Below are positions 10,415 to 21,511 of a stretch of 64,000 bases of DNA, piece after piece. Each line of letters opens with the position of its first letter. Position 1 is the stretch's first letter. The notes beneath the pieces were generated by a model. The model did not search any database and had not been told where the DNA came from. It saw nothing but the letters and a program-made list of their open reading frames with translations. The position numbers were made by a program, and so were the translations under genes. Source of the DNA: Nothopassalora personata (lineage: Eukaryota; Ascomycota; Dothideomycetes; Mycosphaerellales; Mycosphaerellaceae); the NCBI GenBank assembly GCA_033816765.1, contig CM066294.1, positions 2,046,001 through 2,110,000 on the forward strand, given 5' to 3'.

Positions 10415-10868
10415 CAGCGCCCGCTGCGCCGAGAGCGTTGGAGTTGAACATGAGATGCGTGACTGTGCTCGTGGTGTTTGCTCTCTGCTGAGGGGGAAGC
10501 AGTACTTGTTATAAGGTGGCGTGGCGGACACTGAGCGCTCCCTCAGTCGTCCATGAGTTTGTGGAAGCATCAGGATATTGACCCAAACCCACAGTCTTGA
10601 TTTCCAGTATCACCCACCGTCCTTCGATCTGCGTCTATTTCACCACAGCCGCGGCTTCCTTTACGATTCCTGGCGCGCTGTTCAGTATGTCTTCATTGCA
10701 ACAAGCGATCGCATTGCGATGCTTGCTGGTATCGGTCCAGATGTTAGTGGGTTGCAGATAATAGTCGGGATACTTGTCAGCCCAAGCTTTTAGCAGACGA
10801 ATGTGCTCGGAGAGGCCGAGTAGCTCGTAGATTCCATAATCGCTGTGAAGGCCGTCGTAACAGTTGGG

Positions 10869-12074
10869 TTAGTAAGCATGGACCAGGTCGACTTTCTTTG
10901 GTGGAGGGTATTGAGCCATCTTTGGTGCTGGAGGACCGTAGTAGTACTGCGCTGGATGCTCTGGGATGACGTAGAACTGACCGTCGGCATAGACTGAGGG
11001 AGGAGCGGCAAACCGACGAGGGAAGTTGTTCAGATGGAAGTGTGGCCGCTGCGAGTAGTTCTCCTGAGAAGTTGGCGAAATTTGTTAGTTAGATCCGATA
11101 AGCATGATACACATGTACTATTGTAGGCTCACCATTAGCGTTTGCAGGTGGTGGTGCTTCGGCAGAACCGCACATGGCCTGTCGTTGACCAGTCTCGCGT
11201 GCAGTCGTGGTCTGAGAAGCTTGGCGGACAGGCAGTGCACCAGTAGCTTGCTGGGCAGTGCACCAGTAGCTTGCGTTAATAGGAGCTTGAGGAGCGGTAG
11301 ACTGGGAGGAAGTGCCCGGGAGCTGACGATGGGGGAACATCGCAGTTGAAGCCGATGCCGGAAGTTGATAGGTCAAACGTCTGCCATCAGGCCTGTAAGA
11401 AGTGGACAGTGCGGCATCCCGAAGACCTGTCTGCGGCTGCGATGGTGCGTTGAGCCTTGGGAGGCTGATATTATTGTCAGTGTGTAAAGTCTCGAGCACG
11501 GGACACATTGGGATTGATAGGCACAGTCAGGCGCTTCACATTATACTTGGTGGTGGTTGCAGTACTTACATGTTGGTAGGAGTCGCAGTGCGCTTCCGCT
11601 GGACCTGCTGATAATTAGCTCCTAGGATTTGGTCGTGATGTCCTTGCGGATCATCAGGCCTCTGCGGCGCTGCATCTGTTGGACGGCAGTCGAGCAGAAT
11701 AATGAAGGGAGGGATGCTGACCTGACCAGGCTATGATGAATCATTTGTCAGTCGAAATGCTCAAATAAGGGGGAGATGATGCGACTGTTTACTAGAGCAA
11801 GTAGCCTCGTTTGTCTTGTACATGGCCTTAGCACCTGAATGAGAGCAAATGCACGGACCTGCTCAACTGCCGTAGTGCTGGAAGGTGCAGAGACGGCAAG
11901 TTGTGGTGGATCTTCAGCGATGACATCGTTTCAGTCTCCGAGACGCCTGTTGGGGATGCAGCAGGCGCGGCTGTGACAGTCTGTTACAGCGTTGCGCTGC
12001 TGCATCGTGCTCTGAGGTGGCGCGACCTGCTAAGCAATTATGTCGACGACGGCGGTGTTCGGGCTCGGTGACAT
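10869..12074 (-). pseudogene. Gln/Pro-rich multi-exon gene, probably decayed at its 5' end
   Basis: Three 3' exons fit together in one frame: 11570-11730, 11119-11464 and 10869-11063. They are joined by a 105-nt intron (GTAAGT...ATCAG) and a 55-nt intron (GTACAT...CTAACTAAC...CTCAG). They encode a disordered Gln/Pro/Tyr-rich tail with FYVIPEHPAQYYYGPP and end PPKKVDLVHAY. Upstream, an ATG at 12074 opens MSPSPNTAVVDIIA and then meets TAG at 12030-12032, where CAG would continue QVAPPQSTMQQ. Further frame changes near 11975 and 11924 separate other sensible pieces (AAPAASPTGVSETET; DPPQLAVSAPSSTT). A 23-bp tandem duplication lies inside the large exon. No family is recognised. Either the 5' half is broken or it has introns I could not resolve. 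Confidence 0.45.
11231..11275. repeat. 23-bp tandem duplication in a coding exon
   Basis: The unit beginning GGCAGTGCACCAGTAGCTTG occurs at 11231 and again at 11254, a period of 23 bp. The period is not a multiple of three, so gain or loss of one copy shifts the frame of the Gln/Pro-rich exon that contains it. Confidence 0.85.
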
Positions 12075-14390
12075 GGTGCACGATTAGCGGATCTGGTGTT
12101 CGTGTCGATGTTTAAAACTGCCGCGCCTCGAAGCGGCATTTTATACACGGCTTTGAAGGCTATCCAAAGCTCGGACCTGTCTACTTGGCAGGCACGAGAG
12201 CACGAAGGCCACCTATGAGTCCTGAATCCATGATCCTGCTTTCCGAACTTTGCAGACGCTTGCATAAATATCTTGTTGCTTCCGTGCAGCTTCCTCTCAT
12301 CCTAGTCTCGACAATGACGACCACCATCACCACACTCGCATCGCCTCCTGGTTGAGAGCTTTATGTCTGCCTTGACTGTCTCTTCTGCTCCCCATGCGCG
12401 ATCTATGTGGAATCCGACTGGTGCAACGCGAGGAAGGCCGTATGCACGGCTTCAGCATACCTGTGGTATCCGCTCTGTTGACAATAGTTGTGCGGGTTTC
12501 CGGCCTTAAAACTTGAGTCCACCGAACCCGGCACAGGTTGACGTACTCTCTTGCCTATATGTCGGAAGCCAATTGGGCTCGCCAGCGTTGACTTTGAAGT
12601 TTAGGTCATCAGTCTCAAGCATGTGTTCTTGGTGCTGGAGTCTTGACATGAGCAGCACTCAGAGATAGAATGTGTTCATATTGGTCCAAGCTATGATAGA
12701 ATCAGTAGCACCTTTTCTCATAGTCGGAGGCGCAATGCGCCCGGCAGGGAGAAGGCTCCGTCTTTCAGGCAGTCTGATTGTACACACCGAAGCAAGCTCT
12801 CCTTCGAGTATGCCCCTCCTTTCTCGCTCTCGCATCGACGATGAGTCGTCGACGATAAGTGAGTCTCTTCCTGTCGCGGCCAATTGGCCCACAGAATATA
12901 CTAGACGGCAGGAGACTCTCAAAACGCAATGTCCTTCTCTGCAATTTTGGAGTTGTGTACGAGGCCTGTACGAGGCCTTCAGCGAGGAATGCGTACTCCA
13001 GGCACCTGACGTCAATAGAAGTTCCGATCAGTGAGCAGCTGGAAAGCGTCCAAGATGTTCTGAAGCTCTAACCCTCGAGTCCAGACTCCGCATGCGATAA
13101 CGATTCAGACCCTCGCTTGTCTTGCTCGCCCACAGCAGCAGAGTATTGATGATGGTGATATTGTGGCTCTACCAATCAAAGGTGTATCCCAATCTCGGAC
13201 GGTCAGAGAAGGGAAGTCACGACTTTGAAACTCGCTCTTGTCGCGCCCAATCCTGACTTGAAGGCGTAGCCTGGCCGTCTGCGGTGAAAGCCGAATCCTG
13301 CAGAGCGTCAGATGTCCAGGTCACGATACTTAGGGGCACAATTCTGAGGTAGACAGTAGCACCACTGACAACTCGATGTTTTCGCAAGAGTCCACTTTGC
13401 AATCAATTAGTGCTTCTGGTGATAGAGACTAGAGCCGCTGCAGCAATCAGATAGTGCCCTGATGTGCTGAAAGATGCGGCGCATGTATATCATGGCTGCG
13501 AAATACTCATATGCTGGATCTATCAGTAGAGGCTTCGTACAGCAGCATATGATCTCCTTTCGATCATCCGGGATATGCTGTGGAACATTGGGCCAGCACC
13601 TCAGTAGACATCTTCTGAGCCCTGGGGGCATATGTGCGAAGCCACTTCGTGGCTGTACAGCATCGTGCCGCACACGTTGTCGCTTCGAAAGCACAGCCTC
13701 AGTATGCTTCATTGTAATACTGATGTTCTCGTGTGGTGGCGTATCGTTTTCTCGCTGCAAAGCCAAGACATGGAATATATCGTGCAACATCAGTCATACA
13801 TTAGACATGTCGTGAAGCCAGGCCTCTCCGTGGGTATGCGGCATATCGTGGTCGCTCCAGCAGCATGGCATGCTATTCGTGGAACATCTTCTGTGCACTT
13901 CCGTGAGCTACAGGAACGACATCTTGCTATGTTTCATGAGGTACAGCTCGCCTCTCGCTGAAGACAACGACGGCTCTAGCAGGCTGAGCATCATCCATGG
14001 CGAGACATCGGAGGTCTCGTCATCCATCACTCAGCCTTGCTGCACGTGATCTGACGCTGCAGTACGTCACTGCTCCACCAAAGGCAGAAGTCGCGTCTCG
14101 TTGAGATATCGTGCCTGCCCCTACATCAGATATAACCTTTGAGAAGTTACCACTACAACCTCATCAACAACAATCCAGCTCCCAGCACAGACGGTCCTCT
14201 CTACGAAGCTGTAGATCAAACGGAAACTTAATCGTAAGTCAATTGTCCCTTCCTCATGGGAAGTGAAGCAAGTGAAGTTAACACTGAGCAGGTCAATCGA
14301 AAGAGTATGCTTCCCTCAACCCTGATGGCTCTCTAGATTGACCGTACTAACCACGCCACTCACAACAGAAGACACCCAACGACACCCACA
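12075..14390. other. Long stretch without a convincing gene; contains leader of the gene at 14391
   Basis: Open frames of 70-127 codons occur on both strands (for example plus 12672-13034, minus 13407-13790, plus 13632-13961) but overlap each other and show no motif, conserved splice pattern or compositional preference, so none is called. The last 250 bp look like the promoter and leader of the small gene at 14391. They contain ATATAA at about 14130 and two intron-like segments with GTAAGT near 14230 and a TACTAACC branch site ending CAACAG at 14369, which suggest a spliced 5' UTR. Confidence 0.4.
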
Positions 14391-14692
14391 ATGTCTGCAC
14401 CAAACCAGGGTCGTCAATCACCAGAGCCAGGCCAGCAGAAGGACAGCCAAATTCGTGCTCCTGCCACCGATGTCAACAAGTACGTTCTTTCCCCACCACT
14501 ATTCCATCGCTGTGCACATCCCCTTGCTCCTCAATCCCACCCTATGCATAACGCGCTAACGCATCTCACAGGCAAGGCCAAGAACCAGCCCAAGGTGCTG
14601 CCAACGCAAGCAAGGAACAATTGGAGAACCTTGGAAGCAACCCAGGAGGCCCACTCGACAAGGCCGCTAAGGAGAAGACATCGAAGAATTAG
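14391..14692 (+). CDS. Small conserved hydrophilic fungal protein
   Basis: Two exons, 14391-14479 and 14572-14692, encode 69 residues. The 92-nt intron starts GTACGT, has a GCTAAC branch site and ends CACAG. The product is highly hydrophilic with no hydrophobic segment: it begins MSAPNQGRQSPEPGQQ and ends EQLENLGSNPGGPLDKAAKE plus a basic tail. A C-terminal pattern of LGSNP-x-GPLD followed by a Lys-rich end is, as I recall, shared by small uncharacterised ascomycete proteins. No biochemical role is known to me; the composition resembles stress-related disordered proteins, which is only an impression. The leader seems to contain introns. Confidence 0.8.
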
Positions 14693-15119
14693 AGAAAAGA
14701 TGTGATAAAGGATATCAGAGGAAGCCTCGTTAAGCCTCACGTCGTTGAGCGCGGGATGAGAGGAGGGATCTCGAGGATAGGTAACCAGCTAAGGTGCTGG
14801 TATGGAGCCCTGTGGGCTGTGAGATGGTCGGAATGGGCAGAATCGAAGGCCCTGGTGACTTTTTGCTGTTGGGATATCCATGAATTAAGCGAGATCCTGT
14901 AATTCTTCCAACCGAGCGTGTTCCTGTCACTACAGGCTCTCGAAGCTGCTGTTACTGGCATTGCTGCTGGGCACTGTGCTCGGAGACCGTAGTTATCCAT
15001 ACTCTTCGAGCGAGCCGATAGCAGCTCTGTTGAGCGGCTTACGCTTTTTGATGCTGCCTCCGGCGTTCCAATGTCGCACTCTATACTGGTATCGTTGTCC
15101 ATACCATCCACGGCGCTTT
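14693..15119. other. Convergent 3' intergenic region
   Basis: This lies between two genes that face each other (14391 plus and DUO1 minus). It should hold both 3' UTRs. The frames seen here are short and motif-free. Confidence 0.5.
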
Positions 15120-15869
15120 TCAACCCAGACCTCTGCCTCTTCCTCGCGTAGCGCTTGTACCTCGCCCAGCACCAGCAGCTCCTCTTGTCCCTCTCGTTCC
15201 GGTCGTACCCTGCCCTCTCGAAGTAGGTGTTGTCGTCCCTCCAACCCTCCTCCCATCCGCCGTATATCCACCACCTCTCGTACTCCTCACTCTGCCCAAG
15301 CCCCTCCCAGCCGTCTTCGCCTCACCAGCAGCCCGCTCCCTCTCCTCTTCCTCCCTCCTCCTCTCTGCCTCTTCCTTTCTCCTCTGCTCTTCCAATACTC
15401 TCCTCTCCGCGTCCTGCTGGCGCCGCAGCTCCTCGTTCTCCATATCCTTCAGATCCTGCGTCGCACCTTGCCATTGCGGATTCAAAATCAGTCGCTGATT
15501 ATGTTCTGTCTGCGAGAGGATTCGCGTCCATGTTCCGAGGAGGGTGCTGGCGGAGTTGACGGTGTTTTGGACTGTGGACATGTTGTCTTTGGCTTTTGTG
15601 AGGGAGGCTGTGACGCCTTCGATGACTTTGTTGACCTCGCGCACTTTTTCGAGCTCCGCGCGGAGTTGGGTGTTGCGGGCTTCTTCCATGTCTTCTTTGG
15701 ATAGCTTGGGTTGTTTAGGTGCCGCATTTTGCTCTTGCGTCGAGGATGGGTTGGAGGCAGGTGTGTGCTTCTGGGTTGTCGCGCCGGAGTCCGGGCTGGC
15801 GAAGAGGTCTTCGTCGAAGTCATCGTCGTTTAGGCGGAGTTTGGAGATGTCCGGGACGTTCTTCGACAT
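15120..15869 (-). CDS. duo1: DASH/DAM1 complex subunit Duo1
   Basis: One exon encodes 249 residues. Duo1 is a subunit of the DASH (Dam1) ring that couples kinetochores to spindle microtubules. The conserved Duo1 domain covers about residues 55-160: TQLRAELEKVREVNKVIEG, SLTKAKDNM, TVNSASTLLGTWTRILSQTE and NPQWQGATQDL. A charged Glu/Arg coiled segment follows, then a Gly/Arg/Thr-rich basic tail (RGTRGAAGAGRG) that could bind microtubules, as basic tails of DASH subunits do. The frame is open upstream for 53 more codons, but the ATG at 15869 (MSKNVPDISKLRLNDDDFDE) begins with the acidic LNDDD motif typical of the true N-terminus, so it is preferred. Confidence 0.92.
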   Translation of the reverse strand: MSKNVPDISKLRLNDDDFDEDLFASPDSGATTQKHTPASNPSSTQEQNAAPKQPKLSKEDMEEARNTQLRAELEKVREVNKVIEGVTASLTKAKDNMSTVQNTVNSASTLLGTWTRILSQTEHNQRLILNPQWQGATQDLKDMENEELRRQQDAERRVLEEQRRKEEAERRREEEERERAAGEAKTAGRGLGRVRSTRGGGYTADGRRVGGTTTPTSRGQGTTGTRGTRGAAGAGRGTSATRGRGRGLG

Positions 15870-16662
15870 GGTCGTTGTTGGTCGTCGTGGAAGGTCTATG
15901 CCGGCGCGTCTTCTGCTGTCTGGTCCTTGGCGGTGGTTGTGGTATCTTGCGTTGTAAACACGTCGCTCAGCAGGTGACTTTGATCTGTACAGTATGTCAC
16001 GAACGCCCTGAGCCGCCAATATGGCCAAGCGGTCGCAGTATGTGGCCTTGGTTGTTGATGTTTACAGCGGTGACGTTTTCTTGGAGGGACCACACGCGTA
16101 GCGCTCGCGTCGCATCGAACAAGGTGCCGGGCGGGATCCAGCCTCCCGACTTCACACCTCTCTTCCTCTTACACAGCCATCAACTTTCACAAAGTCGCTT
16201 TGAAGAGGTCGCGCATTGCTTGGAAGAGGCGCATTGGAAGATTGTGACGAGATATGATATCGTCTGGCAAGTCGCGCCACTGAAACTGCGCGCGCTGGGC
16301 CAGGAGGAGCCTGGGCGCATACCGCACTGGTTTCAGATCAAGTGAAGGCAGAGCACAACAACAGCTCGAGAGTCGAGGTGTACTGCTGCAGGTCCAAACC
16401 ACGCAGGAGGACCCACAAACGTCGACAGCATCCCACTTTCGAAGCACGTTACTACGACGTGGACCTAAACTTTGCGACAAACGACATTCTTCGCACGCCA
16501 CATCCTACATAGAACAGCCCATTCGAGCCACAAGCCACCGCCAGTCGCCATAGCAATACCGCTGTCTTGCTGCACAGTGCGAGGCTAAGGTACTGACGGG
16601 AGAAGCAGGGTCGTGTTGCGCGGACTGCGTACATGAACGAGCTGTGCGAGCAGCTGCACAAG
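15870..16662. promoter_or_regulatory. Divergent intergenic region between DUO1 and the gene at 16663
   Basis: About 790 bp separate the two divergent start codons, so the shared promoter must lie here. The DUO1 frame extends open to 16028 but lacks conserved sequence there. I see no RNA gene. Confidence 0.5.
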
Positions 16663-18374
16663 ATGGAACCACCGACAACACCTCCACGCCGAACGCCTCG
16701 TTCTAATCGCGCTCGGACACCACCGTCGCCACGACACGGCGCGCTGTTCGATGACTACGAGCCATATTCCCCGCGCCGCTCCACGCGAAGCACATTGACC
16801 AGCAACCCTTACAGCAGTGTGAACAAGACTGCAGGCGGCGAGAGTCCTGCTGAGATCCACGAAACACCTGCCAAGAAGCCGCGATTTGCGATTGAGAACC
16901 TGCTCTCGCCCCCGTCATCACCCGCATCTGCACCGCGCAATAAGCTAAACCTTAATGCAACCCCGCGACGAGCCGGCAATACCATCCACGACAATACAAA
17001 CAGAAAACATCACCTCGATCCGTCTTCTTCCACTAGCGGAATTTCTGGCATACTTCCTACACCATCAAAGACACCAACGATGACTCCTGCACGCAAGCAC
17101 CAGCGCGCATCAAGTATGCAAGAAACTGCGCGCGTCCTGCACTTCCAACCTGGTGATCCTAACGACGTGATGCCTTCCCGCAAGGACAAGCGCAAGCAGA
17201 AGCCCGCTCGCACTGCCGCCGCGCAAGACTTCGGCCTCGATGGCGACGACTTCAGCGAGACTGCTAGCCAGCGCAGTGGCAGCTTCCAGATTTATGCCGA
17301 GGCGCACGCCAGAGTGCCACAGCTCGACACATCGGAGGAGAATCCCTTCTATCGGCCGCGTGCCAACACCATTCCAGCGACCAGGAGCTCGCCACGGAGG
17401 GTGACGAGGAAGACCCAAGCACAGATTCTAGAGGACCAGCGCATGGAGGAGGCTGTTGAGAGAGAAGAAGGCATGGTCTTTATGTTGTGAGTACTCTCCT
17501 TCCCGCTGCGGCTGCTGCCTACGTCGTGGTCCAGGGTATCTCGCCCGGCGAACACCCAGCGGACCCCTGGACGCCCAGATCTCACTCACAAACAGCATGC
17601 TGACACGATCATAGCCGAGGCAAGAAGGTGTTCCGCAAGTTTCAAGGTACCGAGACTGGCGATAGCAATCTCGAGCAGTCCGATCGCCAGCGGGCTCTGA
17701 AGCGTTCTGTTGGCACAGCAGCCGAGCGTCCCATCACACGCAGCAACATTCACCCAAGATTACTGTTCGGCACCTTCGACTCTCGCTACGCTGGTAGCGA
17801 CGATGTTGACGAAGAAGCCGAGACCGACCACGATGTGCCTGATGTGCCCACCCTTCAAGAAGCTCAATCTGCGAGTGGGCCCGTCAAACCTGCATCGACT
17901 CCTGCTAGATCGAAGCCAGGTCCTCAGCGTATCATGACACCTCCCACTACCGCTCGCACCACTAGGAAGCGCGATGCCGAGGTCGTTGCTGACAAGCGAT
18001 CTACTCCTGAGCTAACCCCAGCGCGCACGAACAAGAAGAAGAAGGTCGCCATCGACACGATCCCAATTTTCAGAGATCGCACCCCAGAGATGGTGCCCGC
18101 TGAGGAACTTGGGGCTGCTGCTATGCCACCAACCCCTCAACGCAGCACCCGCAAGAAGCCCGTCGAGCGGAATCTCACACCCGTGATCGAGGACGACGCA
18201 GATTCTGCACTTGCCAGCAGCCAGGAGTCCTCCGCGTCAGCCACGAGACGTAAGACCCGCAGCCCGTTTGATGACTGGCCACGCACCAAGAGTGCTCACA
18301 AGCGCGAAGGCGAGCCGCTAGAAAGCGCCAGCTCCAAGCGGACTCGTGGTGCTACTGCGGTGGCTACTCCTTAG
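16663..18374 (+). CDS. Disordered basic, probably nuclear protein of unknown function
   Basis: Exons 16663-17486 and 17615-18374 encode 527 residues. The 128-nt intron begins GTGAGT and ends CATAG, and splicing creates the segment MVFMLF-RGKKVFRKF by joining phase-2 codons. Nearly the whole protein is Ser/Thr/Pro/Arg-rich with many TP and SP sites (TPPRRTPRSNRARTPP, PTPSKTPTMTP), typical of a CDK-regulated nuclear protein. The few ordered-looking parts are FAIENLLSPP, the GILPTPSKTP area, and GMVFMLFRGKKVFRKF, which I believe is conserved in ascomycetes. Lys-rich clusters (NKKKKVA) could be nuclear signals. There are no catalytic motifs. The ATG at 16633 lies in the same frame ten codons upstream; I chose 16663 because MEPPTTPPRR is the more typical start. 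Confidence 0.75.
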
Positions 18375-19179
18375 TCATGTCGCTGCTTCCCTGCCGCTTT
18401 GCCCTGCCAGGGTCTTGGCACCGCCCGAACGTCGCTGCTGCTGCCTTGCTCACTTTTCATCTCGTCACAGGTGAAGCTGCAGTGCAGCGAGAACCAGCCG
18501 ACGAGCTATCACTGAATCGCACTTGCTGCATTCGCTGCGTCCATTCATTACTACTCGATACCACCACGTCATAACGGCCAAAAAGGAGGTTTACTGTTTA
18601 TTGCAAGCGAAGGAAAGGAAGTGGGAGGGTGCGCCCTTTGGCGTGCAGGCTTGGAGCGATGTCCTGTGTTTGTGCTTCTACGTTGGGCTGTTTGGTCCTG
18701 AACGGCTTGAGAAGAGCTGGAAGCGTTGCGCATTGAGCGATAAAGGGTTGAAGTACACTTCTGGGCCATGCTAGGCACTTGCCAGGCTCGACTAGGTAGA
18801 CTTGATAGCAAGAGCTGAACTTGCATGTTCTTTTGAAGCCAATCTGGCATGTTCGTATGGGTCGAGCTGTTGATCCTCGTGGTTGCTTGACTCACATGCT
18901 GGCGATCGATTGAATGTCTTTTAGAGCGTCGTCCGTTTGGCCTGATGGTGGCTTCACGCTCCGCCAAAGCTCCTTGCAACATCGTTTCACCACCGTTCGC
19001 GCGTGCTCTTCCAAAACACCATCTCATCAGCAAACGCAACTCTCTGCCTTCGCAGCACATTGTCTTTCCCCACGTATGATCCTAAACATTAACGAGGAGC
19101 GAGAGTGCTATCGAATCTCCATGCAAACACCACCTACGCCGCACTATCAAGCGCCGCGCTTCGCCGTACAGCTGTCAGT
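18375..19179. other. Intergenic, no gene seen
   Basis: This holds the 3' end of the preceding gene and the upstream region of the tandem array. A 163-codon minus frame (18569-19060) is open, but its content looks random and it opposes no splice structure, so it is not called. Confidence 0.4.
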
Positions 19180-19520
19180 ATGGCTGAGACAGACCCACCG
19201 GTAACCTCCATCTCAACTTGTACGTGTGCCACATATGCTAAATTTCCTTGTAGATGCAGCACAACGACACAAAAACCAAGACCTTCCGCTACCTCGACCT
19301 AGTGCGAAGGAAGAAGTCAGCCCGCGATTACCCGAGTTAGCGCTGGTATCAGAACCGACGCTTTGCCATTCTACTACACGCTGAACAGGTTCGAGGCATC
19401 TTACGGCTGCGACCACTATAAGAAGACACTTGAATGGCTCAATGGTATGGGCGCTCCCAGACGTGGTGAGATCAGAGAGCTCGTGTTCTGCGACAGGGGC
19501 AATGAGCGAGAGAAGGGGAA
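19180..19520 (+). pseudogene. Tandem F-box-like short gene, copy A (degenerate)
   Basis: Exon 1 (19180-19200) encodes MAETDPP. A 53-nt intron (GTAACC...TTGTAG) leads to exon 2 at 19254 with TKTFRYLDL, which matches the PFRYLDLP motif of copy C, but it stops at 19340. In another frame from about 19360 a piece reads LPFYYTLNRF and then LEWLNGMGAPRRGEIRELVF. This matches the family's later block YY...F...WL..IG...R...L.VF seen in copy C. So the order of blocks is kept but the frame is lost. It is the first of four copies in the same orientation. Confidence 0.6.
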
Positions 19521-20014
19521 AGAGATCCGCCCCCGGCGTTCAGCGACTCCTTTTCATCCCTCAAGCAGCTCAAGCCTCTGTAATACGTTTCAGATATCCC
19601 CCTTGAATGTTTCACTCGCTCGTCTGATCTGTGCACATGGGAATGTGCGAGGCTTGGAAAGTTCTTTAGCCACTGAATAGCAAGATTGAGTATGGCACTT
19701 GGAAGTCGGTCCTCGAGGAACGACCGTGCTTGGTGTGTATGCGACATCGCTGCGGAGAGCACCCATCCGAGTACCCAAGCTTTCCCAGAGGCCTTCAGCT
19801 GTGTTGGGCTTTCGCAGTGACCTCTTTGTTGGCTCGACATCTGAGCGATAGCAGGATCCGGGACATGTGAATGCCAAGGTGAGGCGGTTTGAGCGGCGAA
19901 AGCTCACCTCGATGCCGAACTTACTTTCCGAATCACCAATATCATCGAGGTTATTTTGCTCAACCTCACAGACTTCATCAAGTCTATCAGCAAGTGTACG
20001 AGAACTTTCTCGTC

Positions 20015-20509
20015 ATGGCTACCACTTCCGTAAGTGCAGGTATTCCAATACAGCGCGCAGCAATGGTTGACACAATCGAAGACACGGACCAGTCCATCCT
20101 TCTGTCGCTTGCTCGATCTGCCGGCCCAATTACAGCTGCATGTCATCGAATTCGTGGTCCCCCTTCCGTATACCGTCGAGCTTGCCGACATAGACATGGA
20201 CACACTCGTCGAACAACTACCAATCACCAAAGTGAACCCAGACATTCGAGCGGACGCAGTCTCTGCGTACTACAAGAGCAACACATTCCTGTTGAGAGTC
20301 TGTGCCCAGAACGGCCCTGATGGAGCAGAAATTGGCTGGCAGCGATCGAACGGCACGACAGGCAGTATCTCTGTGGGTTGATTGCAGATGTGCTCTGCTG
20401 CGTCTCTGAGGGGCAAGGTATGCGGGACGTACTGGAGAAGCGGTTGAAAATTTTGGGAGCGAACGTCTCACAGATTGCTGAGGTTGGGTACCGCATCGTG
20501 TTTGCATGA
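20015..20509 (+). pseudogene. Tandem F-box-like short gene, copy B (frameshifted)
   Basis: Exon 1 is five codons (MATTS, 20015-20029) followed by a GTAAGT donor, as in copies C and D. The F-box-like block reads FCRLLDLPAQLQLHVIEFVV, then ITKVNPDIRADAVSAYYKSN. The likely acceptor does not bring this frame in phase, and near 20342 a few bases missing relative to copy C shift the frame. The sensible C-terminal end, which reads LGANVSQIAEVGYRIVF and stops at 20509, is therefore out of phase. Relative to copy C the C-termini align (YRIVFA against YKITFA). Confidence 0.65.
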
Positions 20510-20857
20510 TTTCGCGAGTGTGTGGTCAGGATGACGCACAAGGAGTGCTATAGAAATTGCGCATGTTTTGAAAGTTAGCACAAACGAATTTGGTGGAACC
20601 CGCACTTGAAGAAAGATGAGCGGTACAATATTATCGATGGACCCACAAAGATTGACAGGGAAGAGGTGCGCTCAGGTGAGGTAAGTGTGGCCTTCAGATG
20701 CGCGCTTCGCGCTCAGAGATAGCTCAAGCATTATCTGATGATGTAGTGACTCATTCAAACTTCGACTGGACGACACTTTCGACTTTGAACTTCTCCGAAG
20801 CTACCTCTCACACGACACACTCACAACAACCTCATACCTCCAGAAACCACCGCAGAC

Positions 20858-21359
20858 ATGCAGACCACAGAGGTAAGCACAATGCCGATCGATATAGCTC
20901 CAATGATGCATGATCTAACAGAAGCGCAGGTATTCAAACCCTTCCGCTACCTTGACCTGCCCGCAGAGCTGCAGCTTCGGATAATCCATTTTGCGGTCAA
21001 ACGTACACGAATCGTCGACACCGTCTGCGCAGATGAGAACAGCATCGCGGAGCAGGTCAAACAGCCCGCCATGACCAAAGTCAGTCGGAGCATCCGCGCG
21101 GATGCACTGCCGGAGTACTACAAGACCAGTACCTTCATCTGTTACATCTGCCCAAGCGATCAGAGGAGCCTTCGCGGCTGGCTCAAGGCGATCGGATCGG
21201 CTAATCGACAACGCGCTCGTGACTTGTACGTCTTCGAAGCTCTATGTGTTTTGCAGCGAAGATGAAGTCGAATCCTCGGGGCTTGCGCGATGGTTTGACC
21301 GCCTGGGAGCAACGGTGGTCAAGGTGCGGGAAGGAACGTACAAGATCACTTTCGCTTGA
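20858..21359 (+). pseudogene. Tandem F-box-like short gene, copy C (frameshift near C-terminus)
   Basis: Exon 1 (20858-20872, MQTTE) and a 57-nt intron (GTAAGC...TCTAACAG...GCGCAG) precede exon 2, which reads VFKPFRYLDLPAELQLRIIH. This is the best-preserved F-box-like motif of the array. SIRADALPEYYKTSTF and GWLKAIGSANRQRARDLYVF follow. The frame then stops at 21265, while the family C-terminus SGLARWFDRLGATVVKVREG continues in another frame to 21359. A 1-nt gain or 2-nt loss near 21237 explains this. A 32-nt GTACGT...TTGCAG segment could restore the frame if spliced, but that is shorter than the other introns here. A product truncated at 21265 is possible. Confidence 0.6.
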
Positions 21360-21511
21360 GCGACAGAGCATATGAATGCTTGGCAACGCTTAGCGGTCGC
21401 GTTGACGTCATGGCTTCCGTCAAACAACAGCACCAAGACCTCTGCCGAACAACAAGTTCTTCTGTGTGTCTTCCTGGACCGTCACATAGATTCTCAAGCA
21501 CAACGACCACC

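Noticed and set aside
12659..13034. Overlapping 118-120 codon frames on both strands
   Set aside because: Both are equally open, as expected by chance in GC-rich sequence; neither has a recognisable block or splice sites.
13407..13961. Frames of 109-127 codons on both strands
   Set aside because: No conserved motif and mutual overlap; composition does not favour either strand.
15870..16028. Extending DUO1 upstream by 53 codons
   Set aside because: The conserved N-terminal acidic motif lies just after the ATG at 15869; the upstream residues look like leader sequence.
18569..19060. 163-codon minus-strand frame in the region before the tandem array
   Set aside because: Composition looks random, no motif, no splice context, and it covers the likely 3' UTR of the preceding gene.
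21201..21240. 32-nt GTACGT...TTGCAG segment in array copy C as a frame-restoring intron
   Set aside because: Considerably shorter than every other intron in the window (49 nt or more), so a frameshift is the simpler explanation, though it cannot be excluded.
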